Positions 1-9,051 of a DNA stretch of 64,000 nt are shown here, piece by piece (the first letter of the stretch is position 1; every line of letters starts with the position of its first letter). The notes beneath the pieces are model-generated. The model saw only the letters and a list, made by a program, of their open reading frames with translations. It made no database searches and was not told the DNA's origin. The DNA is from CAVPCZ01 sp963779225 (GTDB lineage Bacteria; Bacteroidota; Ignavibacteria; UBA10030; UBA6906). A program made the translations under genes and the position numbers. Location: assembly GCA_963779225.1 (NCBI GenBank), contig CAVZWW010000001.1, forward strand, positions 930,001 to 994,000, in the 5' to 3' direction.

Positions 1-992
1 AAAGGGTTGGGAAAGTTCTGGTGGAGCGCGAAGCCATCCGGGATCCGCTCTTGAGGCCGCGTGGCACTGGTCGTGCGGATTCCCGCAAGAACAGCGAGCG
101 TTCCAACGGCCAGTTTACTCATTCTGTGGAAATAGGGTCCATTGAGGCTGTCCAGTCGGTCTCTCGCCGTGTGGTAATTCCGGTTGAAATTGGATGTCAT
201 GTCTTCTATGAGCATCACGGCAGCGAATCCTTTTAACCAGAACGGAGAATGGTCGCTTGCGCTGCTCCCGGGATTCTTGACCACAGGTGTCAGGCCGATG
301 GCGTATGCGTTATTGACGGAAAGCACGGTATCCGAGAGCCACATCGAATTGCCGGCGGAGGAGGTGTGTACGTCCATCCTCATGTCCGGATTTGTATGCC
401 AGGCGATCATGTCGAGGTTGACCACTCCCAGGAGTGTTTCCGGCATGGTTGCGACAAGGTTCGCATAGTACTTACTCCCCAGAAGCCCCATTTCTTCCCT
501 GTCCCAGAGGGCATACCTGATGCTTGTGGCCGTCCTGTACTCCGAGAAAACCCTGGCGGCTTCGAGGACACCCGCGGTTCCGCTGGCGTTGTCATCAGCT
601 CCGGGTGCGGGTCCGAAGGACGGCATGTCGTCGTAGTGTGCACAAACAATGTAGTATCGCCCCGGTCGTTCCACGCCGGTCTGGGTTGCATACACGTTCC
701 GGCCCCCAAAGGGGAAATCCTGCAACTGCGGGGTCAGCCCGTAGCTCTGCAGCTTCTGTGCGATATAGACCGCCGCTTTAGCATTCCCGGGATCCGTGTC
801 GTATCTGGACTTGATCGTATCGCTTACACCGTTGAGAAGAACCGGGGCGGCACCCGATAGTTCGGCGACGAACGTTGTTAATGAATCGATGTTTGTTCGT
901 CCGATGACGGAGGTCACTGCAGGATCGGGTACCTGAGCATGGACGAATGCCGTGACTGTCGTGAAAGCAAAACACCAAAGTCGGACTCTCAT
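1..992 (-). CDS. Secreted M28-family zinc metallopeptidase, T9SS cargo (C-terminus cut by window edge)
   Basis: Translation from the ATG at 992 gives 330 residues before the window edge. A signal peptide (residues 1-20, cleavage near VHA-QV) precedes an M28 (aminopeptidase Y/S/Iap type) domain. The co-catalytic zinc set is visible: H119 in the HYDD block, D133 in GADDNASG, E166/E167 in REEMG, D194 in VNLDMI and H248 in SDHSPF. Such enzymes release N-terminal residues from peptides. The last residues before the edge, FALHQNFPNP, are the opening of a T9SS sorting domain, so the protein is probably exported through the outer membrane by type IX secretion and only about 75-80 residues are missing. 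It is divergent from the Ig-repeat gene and has its own promoter at 1035-1063. The family call is firm; exact substrate is unknown. Confidence 0.92.
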   Translation of the reverse strand, partial: MRVRLWCFAFTTVTAFVHAQVPDPAVTSVIGRTNIDSLTTFVAELSGAAPVLLNGVSDTIKSRYDTDPGNAKAAVYIAQKLQSYGLTPQLQDFPFGGRNVYATQTGVERPGRYYIVCAHYDDMPSFGPAPGADDNASGTAGVLEAARVFSEYRTATSIRYALWDREEMGLLGSKYYANLVATMPETLLGVVNLDMIAWHTNPDMRMDVHTSSAGNSMWLSDTVLSVNNAYAIGLTPVVKNPGSSASDHSPFWLKGFAAVMLIEDMTSNFNRNYHTARDRLDSLNGPYFHRMSKLAVGTLAVLAGIRTTSATRPQERIPDGFALHQNFPNP

Positions 993-1034
993 AGATTCGC
1001 ACTCCGGGGGCCTGGTTCACGTACGCCCATCGCT

Positions 1035-1063
1035 AGAATACAACTCGGTCGGGGGAAAAGCAA
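1035..1063 (-). promoter_or_regulatory. Sigma70-like promoter for the M28 peptidase gene
   Basis: On the minus strand TTGCTT, 17 nt, TATTCT, with the -10 box 43 nt before the ATG at 992. The same TTGxxx-N17-TAnnnT layout recurs before many genes here. Pattern match only. Confidence 0.45.
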
Positions 1064-1238
1064 ATCACGTGGCCATTCGGGTTTTCCGAAAAAAGGGCCA
1101 GAAAGAGCGCCGCTGTTGAATCGCGCAGGAACCTCAGTGTTTACGTGAGATTTGTCATTGTCCGGAACCCCCGGAACGGTTTAGACCATGGGTATGTTAT
1201 AACAAGGGTGACAGTGAGCTCTTTTTTTGACATGCCAG

Positions 1239-1267
1239 TTGTTATTTGAACGCCATGGTTGTATATT
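1239..1267 (+). promoter_or_regulatory. Candidate promoter for the giant Ig-repeat protein
   Basis: TTGTTA, 17 nt, TATATT, leaving a leader of about 155 nt before the ATG at 1426. With 1035-1063 it fills most of the 433-nt divergent intergenic space; nothing else was recognised there. Confidence 0.4.
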
Positions 1268-1425
1268 TCAATCCGGAGAGTCCGGATTTCACTATACCGC
1301 GGGGGAGGGTGACCGGATAGTCTCGGCGGCAAGAGGATCCCATCCTCGGCGCGTGGCCGCCTTACCACTCATCCCCCCAGTGTCCAGTGCAGCAACCAGT
1401 TCTCGCCGAAAGCCAGAGGCTGATC

Positions 1426-4400
1426 ATGAAAGGCCCTGACAGGTTTGGGGCATATGTTGTTCTGCTGCTGCTCAACGCCGGCATGCTGCACGCGCAAGGC
1501 CTCACTCCGTCGCCTGTATCCGACCCTGCTCCCATTGTCATCACCAACGCTCCCATCGTCATCGCCAACCCCCTGGCGGCGACAAAGGTTGCCTTCGTCC
1601 AGCAACCGACGAGCAGTACAGCCGGGGCGCAGATTTCCCCCGCCGTAACGGTCCAGCTCAAAGATAAATCCGGCAAGAACGTCGCACAGGCCGGGGTCTC
1701 CGTCATCCTGACCCTTTCCTCGGGGACCGGGATCCTGAGCGGGACCACGACGCGTGCCACCGATGCAAAGGGACTGGCCACGTTCGACGGACTGAGCATC
1801 AACCTGGTCGGTTCCAAACAGCTGAAAGCCTCGTCATCAGGTCTGCAGTCCGCAACAAGCAGCAACTTCACGATTTCTCCAGGGCCGGCTGCACGACTCC
1901 GCATTCAAACAGAGCCTTCATCGACAGCCACGGCGGGTGTGGCCTTCAGCCAACAGCCGGTCATCTGGGTGGAAGATGGAGAAGGAAATCACACTACCAC
2001 CGACAACAGCACGGTAGTAACAGCGACCAGACTCGCCGGAGCGGGGACACTGCAGGGAATACTTACGGCCACAGCGAAAAACGGGACAGTGACGTTCACG
2101 AATATTTCGCATACCCTGGCTGACACGATCTCCGTCCGTTTCACAAGCGGGGCGCTGACCCCGGATACTTCGAGGAGTATTCGGGTGAACCCGGCCGCTG
2201 CAGCCCGTCTGGCATATATGCAGCAACCGGCAAACACCGTAGCGGGTGCGGTCATTATTCCGGCGGTGACCGTTGGGCTTCAGGATGCGTTCGGCAACAG
2301 CGTCACCACGACAGGAACATCGGTAACCATTGCCCTCTTTTCCGGTACGGGAATCCTGAGCGGCACGCTTTCGAGGAGCACGACATCAGGCATAGCGACA
2401 TTCAACAACCTGAGCATCAATCTGACCGGGCCGAAAACACTGCGAGCGACGAGCGGGAATCTTACCGTTGCCGTAAGCAGTGAATTCACCATCACCCCCG
2501 GCCCTGCAAAGAAACTGGTGTTCGTCCAGCAGCCGACGAATGCGGTTGCCGGATCGCTTCTTTCGCCGCCGGTGACGGTTCAGGTCCGTGACTCCCTTGG
2601 CAACAACGTAACCGCCTCCGGCGTGCCTGTTACCCTATCCATCGCTTCCGGTACCGGTATTCTCAGCGGAACGACTACCCGATCCACAGGTTCAACCGGT
2701 CTTGCAACCTTCAGCGACCTGAGTGTTAACCTCACAGGAAGCAAGACCCTCTCAGCATCCAGCGCCGGATTGGGGACAGCCGTCAGCACCGCGTTCACGA
2801 TCGTGCCGGGGCCGCCTGCCCGGCTGGTGTTCGTCCAGCAGCCAACCAGTACCCCGGCCGGTACATCCATTGTCCCCGCGGTCAGCGTTCAGGTGAGGGA
2901 TGAAGAGGGGAACAACTTGCCCAAGGCGGGGATATCTGTATCCGTCTCACTATCGTACGGAACCGGGACACTGACGGGAACCACTTCTCAACTCACCGAC
3001 GCCTCTGGCATTGCGACGTTTGGCAACCTGAGCATCAATCTTGCGGGAACCAAGAAGCTCACCATATCCAGCGAGGGTCTGGCATCCGCTGTCAGCGAAA
3101 TGTTCACCATTACCGCTGCGTCCCCCAGCAGGCTGGGATTCACCATGAGCCCCGGAGGGGGAATTGCCGGAACACCCTTTGTGGTCCAGCCGAGCATCAC
3201 TCTAGAGGATGCATTCGGTAACCCGGTAGCCGGGATTGCGCAGACCGTAACGTTGGCCATACAGAACGATGCGGGGCCGGGAGGAACCCTGATGGGAACC
3301 CTGAGCCTGCCCGTGGATCTCCTGACCGGCCGCGCGGACTTCACCGATATTTCAATCGACAGGGCGGGCAATGGTTACACGCTCACGGTGACGGGTTCCA
3401 CACTGTCGAAAACACCGGGGAATGTGGTCAGTGCGCCTTTCTCTGTCAGTGCAGCTGCGGCGACAACGGTGGGAGTCGAGACTGCCTCGGATGGAACCGG
3501 CCTGGTGCTGGTGAGTCAGAATATGACTTCCGGGACATCTATCGTGGTCTATGCCGTAACGCGTGATACGTACGGCAATTTCGTGACCAACGTCGCGGCA
3601 GATGCGTGGACTCTTTCGAGCACTTCCGGCGGTGTCGTTTCCACGGACCTCGTGACGAGCTCCGACAGGAAGAGTGCTACGTTCTCAGGGAGACTGTCAG
3701 GCACAGGCGTGATCACTGCGGCTGTAAGTGGTCTCCGCTGGGTCCCATCCGGGACACTCACTGTTGTTGTTGCCGGAGCAGCTTCACAGATCCGCGTCGA
3801 AACGGCTGCGAACGGTACCGGATCAGTCGTCACCGACCGGAATATTTCATCGGGGAGCACTTTCACGGCCTACGCTGTCGGGCGGGACGCGGCGGGCAAT
3901 TTCGTCTCCAACCTCGCGGCGGACAGCTGGAGCCTGCAGAACAAAACGGGCGGAGTGGCGAACGGTGACCTGGTCTCGAGTCCCGACAGAAAGGCGGCCA
4001 CATTTACAGGCAGGCTTCTCGGGAGCGCCCGGATCCGGGCGACGTTCGGGACCCTTTCTGCGACCAACTCCGGAGTCCTCACAGTTGTTGCCGGCCCGGC
4101 AACAGCAATCATGGCGCACGCAGGGACACCGCAGAGCACGCGCGCTGGAACGGCATTCCCGCTGAGATTGAGTGCGCTGGCACAGGATGCGGCAGGTAAT
4201 CCGGTGAAAGGCGTCCAGGTCGTGTGGTCCGCGCCGGTATCGGGCGCAAGCGGGACCTTTGCTGCGGGTGGGTCCACCGCCTCAACGGATAGCAACGGTG
4301 TCGCCACTTCGGGCGTGTTCACCGCGAACAGTGTGGCCGGCACATTCAGCGTGGTTGCATCACTCCCGGCGGGCCCGGCTACTGCTACCTTTTCCCTGAC

Positions 4401-7400
4401 AAACACCATCGGTGGTACCGCTCTCGTGAGACCGGCCGGGGGCTCTCCCCAGCAAACGCAGGTGACCACCCAGTTCCCGATCCCCCTGAAGGCCATCGTA
4501 CTGGATTCATTGGGAAATGTGGTGAGTGGTGTTGTGGTGACCTTCGCCGCACCGGCATCGGGGCCGGGCGGGACCTTCCCGGGCGGCAGCCGGACATCCA
4601 CCGTGTCCACCGGCTCTGACGGTATTGCCACCGCTCCTGCTTTCACGGCCAACACCGTAGCCGGCACATTTCACGTGGCCGCTACAACAGCCGGAATCGC
4701 TGACAGCGCCGTGTTTGATCTGACGAATACGGTCAGCGCGGCCGGCACTCTCACGGCGGCAGCCGGGACGCCGCAAATTACAACCGTAGGGTTGGCTTTT
4801 GATACGAGTCTGAGCGCCACGGTGGCGGATGCATCCGGCAACCCGGTGTCGGGAGCTCTGGTGACATTTACCGCCCCGTCCACCGGTCCAAGCGCAAAGT
4901 TTGCCGGAAGATTGGTTGACAGTTCATTTACCGACAGCGCCGGGAATGCAACCGCCTCATTGCTGATTGCCAATACGCTTCCGGGTACATTTACCGTACT
5001 AGCGCGAACTCCAGGGGTCTCAACGCCGGCCGCGTATGTGCTGACCAACCAACCCGGGCCTGTGGATACCTTTCTTGTCGATGCGGCAGGGGGCGGGAAA
5101 ATCGGGACACAGGTTGCGGGTGTGCCCTTCACCATACGCATAATTGCCAACGATAGGTATGGCAATATGGCGCTACAGTTCAGCGGCACTGTTGACGTGT
5201 CATCGAACGGTGTCATATCCCCGGAAGGACGTTTGACGATTCCCTTCGTCTCGGGTGTGCTCTCCTCGCACTCCCTCGCCATGCAGACCGGAGGGAACTC
5301 TATTCTCAGGGTAACACGCACCGGCGGAGCCGAGACGGGGCGGACTGACACATTCCAGGTCCTCAATCCCGTACCTACGATAACCAAGCTGATGCCCGCT
5401 CTCGGGAGGAGAGGGCAGACCCTTTCTCTCACCATCACCGGATCAGGATTTCTTCCCGGCCAGACGACGGTGAGTCTCGGGGATAAGATTGCGACCTCTA
5501 CCACAGTCATCTCAGAGACCGAGCTGGCCGTCACTATCGACATCGATGGAACTGCCGCGCTGGGGGCTCGTGACGTGTTTGTTCTTAATGGCCCTCCCGG
5601 AGGAGGCGTGGGTACTCTGGCCGGAGGTTTCACTGTCGCCACCTATCCGCCGCCCACGCTCACTTCAGTGATCCCGGACAGAGCAGCTGTGCTCCAGCGG
5701 CTGAGTGTGGTGTTTACCGGCGATAATTTCTTGAACGGACTGACACGTGTGGACATGGGAGCCGGCATCATCGTCAACACGATCGCCGTGGATTCCACGA
5801 ATCGCCTTACGGCCGACATTAGCATTACCCTTTCCGCTCCGGAGGGGACGCGCAGGGTCTTTCTTTCAAACGATCCGCCCGGCGGCGGGACTTCCGACAG
5901 TATCGACTTCGAGATCGTTGCACCTCCGACCCCGTATCCGATCCCTGAATCACCGGCGGATGCAGCGCCCCTGGTCGATACCGTCGTGACGTTTACATGG
6001 CACCCGTGGCTGGGCGAGGGGATTCAGTACCACCTTCAGGTATCATCGGACCCTGCATTCGGCACAACGGCGTTTGAGGATTCCACCATCGCTGATACCT
6101 CCAGGCGGGTGACTTCTCTCGCATGGGAGGTCACCTATTATTGGCGGGTGTTTGCGAGGAGTGAGCTGGGAAATAGTGAGCCTTCTCCAACAAGATCGTT
6201 CACCGCTTCAGTTATGTACCCGAGCAACCTTAGCCTTTCTTACACTGTGCCGTTTCCCTCTTACGCGACAAGTGCCGGGTATCAGTCGAGTGAATATCGC
6301 CTCGTCGGGCTTCCGGGGGATGGCGATCTGCCGGTGAATACCGTGTTGTCAGGAATCGACGGTGTTGACTGGGTGACCTATTGGGACAACGGAGCCGCGA
6401 GCAACTATCTGGTGTCTTTTGATGGGACGTCCACATTTGAATTTTCACATGGACGTGCGTTCTGGGTTCTGCACAGAGGACCGGTGAACATCAGTACATC
6501 GGTTCCAACCATGCCGCTGGATTCCATACGGTCCGCACTGATTCCCGTGCATCCCGGTTGGAACCTGATCACCAATCCGTATCTCTCCGCGGTTCAATGG
6601 TCTTCCGTGAAGAGCGCCAATGCACCCGGTCTCATCGCTGATATCTGGGCATACAACGCTGCGTTTGCGCGGTCATCGAATTTCGTGCCGTTTGAGGGGT
6701 ACATGTTCGACAACGCAGACAATCGCGCAGTCCTCCGGATCCCGTTTGGCCCGACTGCCGCGAAAATTCCCGCCCGGGACGATCCGGCGCTCTGGCGGAT
6801 AGACATCGAGTTGTCGTCCGGAAACCTCAACGACCGGGCGACAAGTATCGGTCTCTCTCCGGCCGCACTCCGGGGGAGAGATCCACTCGATCTACGGATG
6901 CCGCGCGGAGTCGGAGAAGGACCGCACGTGTTCTTTGACCGCCCCGGGTGGGATTCAGGCGGAAGCGTCTTTGCGACGGACGTTCGCCCCGCGGTCGACT
7001 CGCTGGAAACCTGGCCGCTGAATGTCCGGGCGGTGGTTCAGAAACCCGCTCAACTTTCCTTCTGCGGAGTTTCGGAAGTGCCGTTGCAATACCAGGTTGT
7101 TTTGATCGATGATGACCGTGGCCGGACCGTCAACCTTCGTGCGGATTCCGTGTACCGGTTTGTCCCGGTGGTTCCGGTATCTCAATTCCGGATCGTGGTG
7201 GGAACCGAAGAGGCGGTGGGCGAAGTTCTGGGAGATCTTCTGCCGAAGGAATTCGCCCTGGGAAGCAATTTTCCCAACCCGTTCAACTCCTCTACCACCA
7301 TTCCGCTCTTCCTTCCACGGAGCTCCATGGTGACGCTGAACGTCTATACGATTCTCGGCGAAGAAGTGAGGATGCTCTACGCGGGACCTCTGGAGGCGGG

Positions 7401-7527
7401 CCGGCACTGGATTACCTGGGAGGGAACCGACGCCCGGGGCCGCTCGGTCTCTTCCGGCGTATATCTGGTGCGCGTGACCACCGACGGCGGTCAGGCTTTG
7501 ACCGGCAAGATGCTCCTGATGAAATGA
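1426..7527 (+). CDS. Giant Ig-like/TIG repeat surface protein with T9SS sorting domain
   Basis: About 2,033 residues. The in-frame ATG at 1426 was chosen because an AGAGG lies about 8 nt upstream and the protein then opens with a clean signal peptide (LLLLNAGMLHAQ); an upstream start at 1387 would bury it. After the leader come bacterial Ig-like (Big/invasin-type) repeats of about 100 residues, each opening with a VFVQQP-like motif (near 1585, 1900, 2205, 2512, 2821, 3130), then two VETA-type repeats (3466, 3784), three AGTPQ-type repeats (4108-4750), two IPT/TIG domains (about 5373 and 5650), a fibronectin III-like segment (about 5935), and a C-terminal sorting domain with NFPNPFN near 7272 ending in KMLLMK. 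No catalytic motif is apparent. Likely a secreted or surface-attached adhesin or scaffold; function is inferred from architecture only. Confidence 0.88.
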   Translation: MKGPDRFGAYVVLLLLNAGMLHAQGLTPSPVSDPAPIVITNAPIVIANPLAATKVAFVQQPTSSTAGAQISPAVTVQLKDKSGKNVAQAGVSVILTLSSGTGILSGTTTRATDAKGLATFDGLSINLVGSKQLKASSSGLQSATSSNFTISPGPAARLRIQTEPSSTATAGVAFSQQPVIWVEDGEGNHTTTDNSTVVTATRLAGAGTLQGILTATAKNGTVTFTNISHTLADTISVRFTSGALTPDTSRSIRVNPAAAARLAYMQQPANTVAGAVIIPAVTVGLQDAFGNSVTTTGTSVTIALFSGTGILSGTLSRSTTSGIATFNNLSINLTGPKTLRATSGNLTVAVSSEFTITPGPAKKLVFVQQPTNAVAGSLLSPPVTVQVRDSLGNNVTASGVPVTLSIASGTGILSGTTTRSTGSTGLATFSDLSVNLTGSKTLSASSAGLGTAVSTAFTIVPGPPARLVFVQQPTSTPAGTSIVPAVSVQVRDEEGNNLPKAGISVSVSLSYGTGTLTGTTSQLTDASGIATFGNLSINLAGTKKLTISSEGLASAVSEMFTITAASPSRLGFTMSPGGGIAGTPFVVQPSITLEDAFGNPVAGIAQTVTLAIQNDAGPGGTLMGTLSLPVDLLTGRADFTDISIDRAGNGYTLTVTGSTLSKTPGNVVSAPFSVSAAAATTVGVETASDGTGLVLVSQNMTSGTSIVVYAVTRDTYGNFVTNVAADAWTLSSTSGGVVSTDLVTSSDRKSATFSGRLSGTGVITAAVSGLRWVPSGTLTVVVAGAASQIRVETAANGTGSVVTDRNISSGSTFTAYAVGRDAAGNFVSNLAADSWSLQNKTGGVANGDLVSSPDRKAATFTGRLLGSARIRATFGTLSATNSGVLTVVAGPATAIMAHAGTPQSTRAGTAFPLRLSALAQDAAGNPVKGVQVVWSAPVSGASGTFAAGGSTASTDSNGVATSGVFTANSVAGTFSVVASLPAGPATATFSLTNTIGGTALVRPAGGSPQQTQVTTQFPIPLKAIVLDSLGNVVSGVVVTFAAPASGPGGTFPGGSRTSTVSTGSDGIATAPAFTANTVAGTFHVAATTAGIADSAVFDLTNTVSAAGTLTAAAGTPQITTVGLAFDTSLSATVADASGNPVSGALVTFTAPSTGPSAKFAGRLVDSSFTDSAGNATASLLIANTLPGTFTVLARTPGVSTPAAYVLTNQPGPVDTFLVDAAGGGKIGTQVAGVPFTIRIIANDRYGNMALQFSGTVDVSSNGVISPEGRLTIPFVSGVLSSHSLAMQTGGNSILRVTRTGGAETGRTDTFQVLNPVPTITKLMPALGRRGQTLSLTITGSGFLPGQTTVSLGDKIATSTTVISETELAVTIDIDGTAALGARDVFVLNGPPGGGVGTLAGGFTVATYPPPTLTSVIPDRAAVLQRLSVVFTGDNFLNGLTRVDMGAGIIVNTIAVDSTNRLTADISITLSAPEGTRRVFLSNDPPGGGTSDSIDFEIVAPPTPYPIPESPADAAPLVDTVVTFTWHPWLGEGIQYHLQVSSDPAFGTTAFEDSTIADTSRRVTSLAWEVTYYWRVFARSELGNSEPSPTRSFTASVMYPSNLSLSYTVPFPSYATSAGYQSSEYRLVGLPGDGDLPVNTVLSGIDGVDWVTYWDNGAASNYLVSFDGTSTFEFSHGRAFWVLHRGPVNISTSVPTMPLDSIRSALIPVHPGWNLITNPYLSAVQWSSVKSANAPGLIADIWAYNAAFARSSNFVPFEGYMFDNADNRAVLRIPFGPTAAKIPARDDPALWRIDIELSSGNLNDRATSIGLSPAALRGRDPLDLRMPRGVGEGPHVFFDRPGWDSGGSVFATDVRPAVDSLETWPLNVRAVVQKPAQLSFCGVSEVPLQYQVVLIDDDRGRTVNLRADSVYRFVPVVPVSQFRIVVGTEEAVGEVLGDLLPKEFALGSNFPNPFNSSTTIPLFLPRSSMVTLNVYTILGEEVRMLYAGPLEAGRHWITWEGTDARGRSVSSGVYLVRVTTDGGQALTGKMLLMK
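1583..3120 (+). repeat. In-frame tandem repeats encoding Big-type domains
   Basis: Five units of about 310 bp encode VFVQQP...AG...VTVQ...GTG-LSGT...LSINL domains. The unit starts near 2512 and 2821 share an almost identical stretch encoding LVFVQQPT, so repeat copies are still close at DNA level and could recombine. Confidence 0.7.
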
Positions 7528-7555
7528 GTGCGCCTGTCCTGCCCTGCAAATCGGG

Positions 7556-8734
7556 TCAGTGAAGATCGGGGATGTCGTATTCCCCCAGCCGCAGGGGGTA
7601 CCTCCCGTATTCCCGGACGAGATTGACGACATATTCGTAGGCTTGTCCCGAGATGTTACTCGGGACGGAATGATCCGACTGCACGATGTACCCACCCCCC
7701 TTCGCGGCGTTCAGCTTGCGAAGCACCATGCTCTTGATCTCTTCCTGCGTGCCGTTTGCCCAGGTGACCACATCCAGATTTCCGCAGAATCCGATTTTGT
7801 GTCCGAAGCGACGTCGCAGATCGATGACATCCAATCCCGCTTTTGCCTCGAGCGGATTGTAGGCATCCACGCCAATCTCCACGAAATCGCCGAAAATCCT
7901 GTTAACGTTCCCGCAGCCGTGATAGATGACAGGGATCCCATGCGAGTGGCACTCGTCCACGATGGCTTTGACGATCGGTTTGAAGTATCTGCGCCAGTAG
8001 ACAGGAGAGAAAAAGACGTCCCGCGTGTACGCCACATCACCCCAGATGACCATTCCCGCCAGGCTCCCGTCCGCTGCTGTGATTTGCGCCTTTGTACACC
8101 CGAGAACAAATTCACCGATGCGCTCTATAAACCGGCCAAGCTCGTCGGGATAGAGTCCGATCCAGAGCATCACGTTCTCTGAACCGACAATGCGCCAGAG
8201 CATTTCGTGTCCTTCGCAAATGCTGCCGTAAACAGGGAAGTCAGCGGACAGCTCTTTTACCGTATCCACCCAGGCGGGCGTGTTGCGGGCAAATCCGTCT
8301 CCGACGCCGGCGATCTGGTTGTCACCGGCGCTGAAATAGCGCCGGGGGTCCCAGGGGTCGTCAAACTGGAAAGACGCGGTTTTCTCGATCGTATCGGTCT
8401 CGAACTTCAGAAAGGCAGGCATGGGATCGGCAAACTGCTTCTTGATGATCGCTTCAAAGCCGGTGCGGACGAGGATGCGATCGGTTGTTTCCTCGAGGAT
8501 CTCAAACTGTTTGATGTGGGGATCCATATTCGGAACAGTCACGGTCCAATCCAGATCGTAATACTTGTAGATGTCTGTGTCCTTTGCCAATCCCAGATCA
8601 CGGCGCCAGCGGTCAAGAAAACTTCCCCAGAAGAAATCGCTGATCGGGACACGATCGGCTTCCTCGTGGCGGAGGGTCTTCCGGATTCTTTCCAGTTTTG
8701 CCATACAGTTCTTGGTGGGTTCTACGCGCGTCAT
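7556..8734 (-). CDS. Uroporphyrinogen decarboxylase (URO-D) family protein, probable corrinoid methyltransferase-like
   Basis: 392 residues from the ATG at 8734, which has GGAG about 9 nt upstream; a longer frame reaches 8851 but its extra N-terminus is Arg/Ser-rich and unlike the family. The fold signature is that of the URO-D/MtaA-CmuA superfamily: RVPISDFFWG near the N-terminus, a central block with WGDVAYTRD and a following YWRRYFKP, the IPVIYHGCGN strand carrying a potential Zn-binding His/Cys, then NPLEAKAGLD and a GFCGNLDV strand. Heme-pathway HemE is about 350 residues with a different N-terminal motif, so a methyltransferase or other URO-D-like role is more likely. It converges on the Ig-repeat gene with only 28 nt between stops. 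The substrate cannot be read from the sequence. Confidence 0.8.
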   Translation of the reverse strand: MTRVEPTKNCMAKLERIRKTLRHEEADRVPISDFFWGSFLDRWRRDLGLAKDTDIYKYYDLDWTVTVPNMDPHIKQFEILEETTDRILVRTGFEAIIKKQFADPMPAFLKFETDTIEKTASFQFDDPWDPRRYFSAGDNQIAGVGDGFARNTPAWVDTVKELSADFPVYGSICEGHEMLWRIVGSENVMLWIGLYPDELGRFIERIGEFVLGCTKAQITAADGSLAGMVIWGDVAYTRDVFFSPVYWRRYFKPIVKAIVDECHSHGIPVIYHGCGNVNRIFGDFVEIGVDAYNPLEAKAGLDVIDLRRRFGHKIGFCGNLDVVTWANGTQEEIKSMVLRKLNAAKGGGYIVQSDHSVPSNISGQAYEYVVNLVREYGRYPLRLGEYDIPDLH

Positions 8735-8868
8735 ATTCACATTCTCCGACCGGGTACTTCGTGAAACAGATACACGGGCTCTTGCTGATAGAGACGGCCC
8801 CGGTCCCTCCTTATGCGACCGTACAGGGAAGATCGAAGGGGGAGGGCGCACCCGTGTGCAGGTTCAGG

Positions 8869-8897
8869 AGTATACATATCTGACCCGGAGAAAGCAA
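8869..8897 (-). promoter_or_regulatory. Candidate promoter for the URO-D family gene
   Basis: Minus strand TTGCTT, 17 nt, TATACT; the leader to the ATG at 8734 is about 130 nt. Confidence 0.45.
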
Positions 8898-8957
8898 GGG
8901 CGGCATCCGATCCGTTGCACCACCTGAATTTCCTCTGAATGCCGGGTCAACCGCCGG

Positions 8958-8986
8958 TTGAACGACCAAAATATTTTTTCTATATT
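8958..8986 (+). promoter_or_regulatory. Candidate promoter for the PfkB-HAD fusion gene
   Basis: TTGAAC, 17 nt, TATATT, with a T-rich spacer, 65 nt before the ATG at 9052. Divergent from the URO-D promoter; the two account for the 317-nt intergenic stretch. Confidence 0.5.
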
Positions 8987-9051
8987 GTCGACCGGAATGG
9001 TTAAGAGTACTTTCTCCCATTGCAAATGGACATCAAGGACGATACTTCCGT

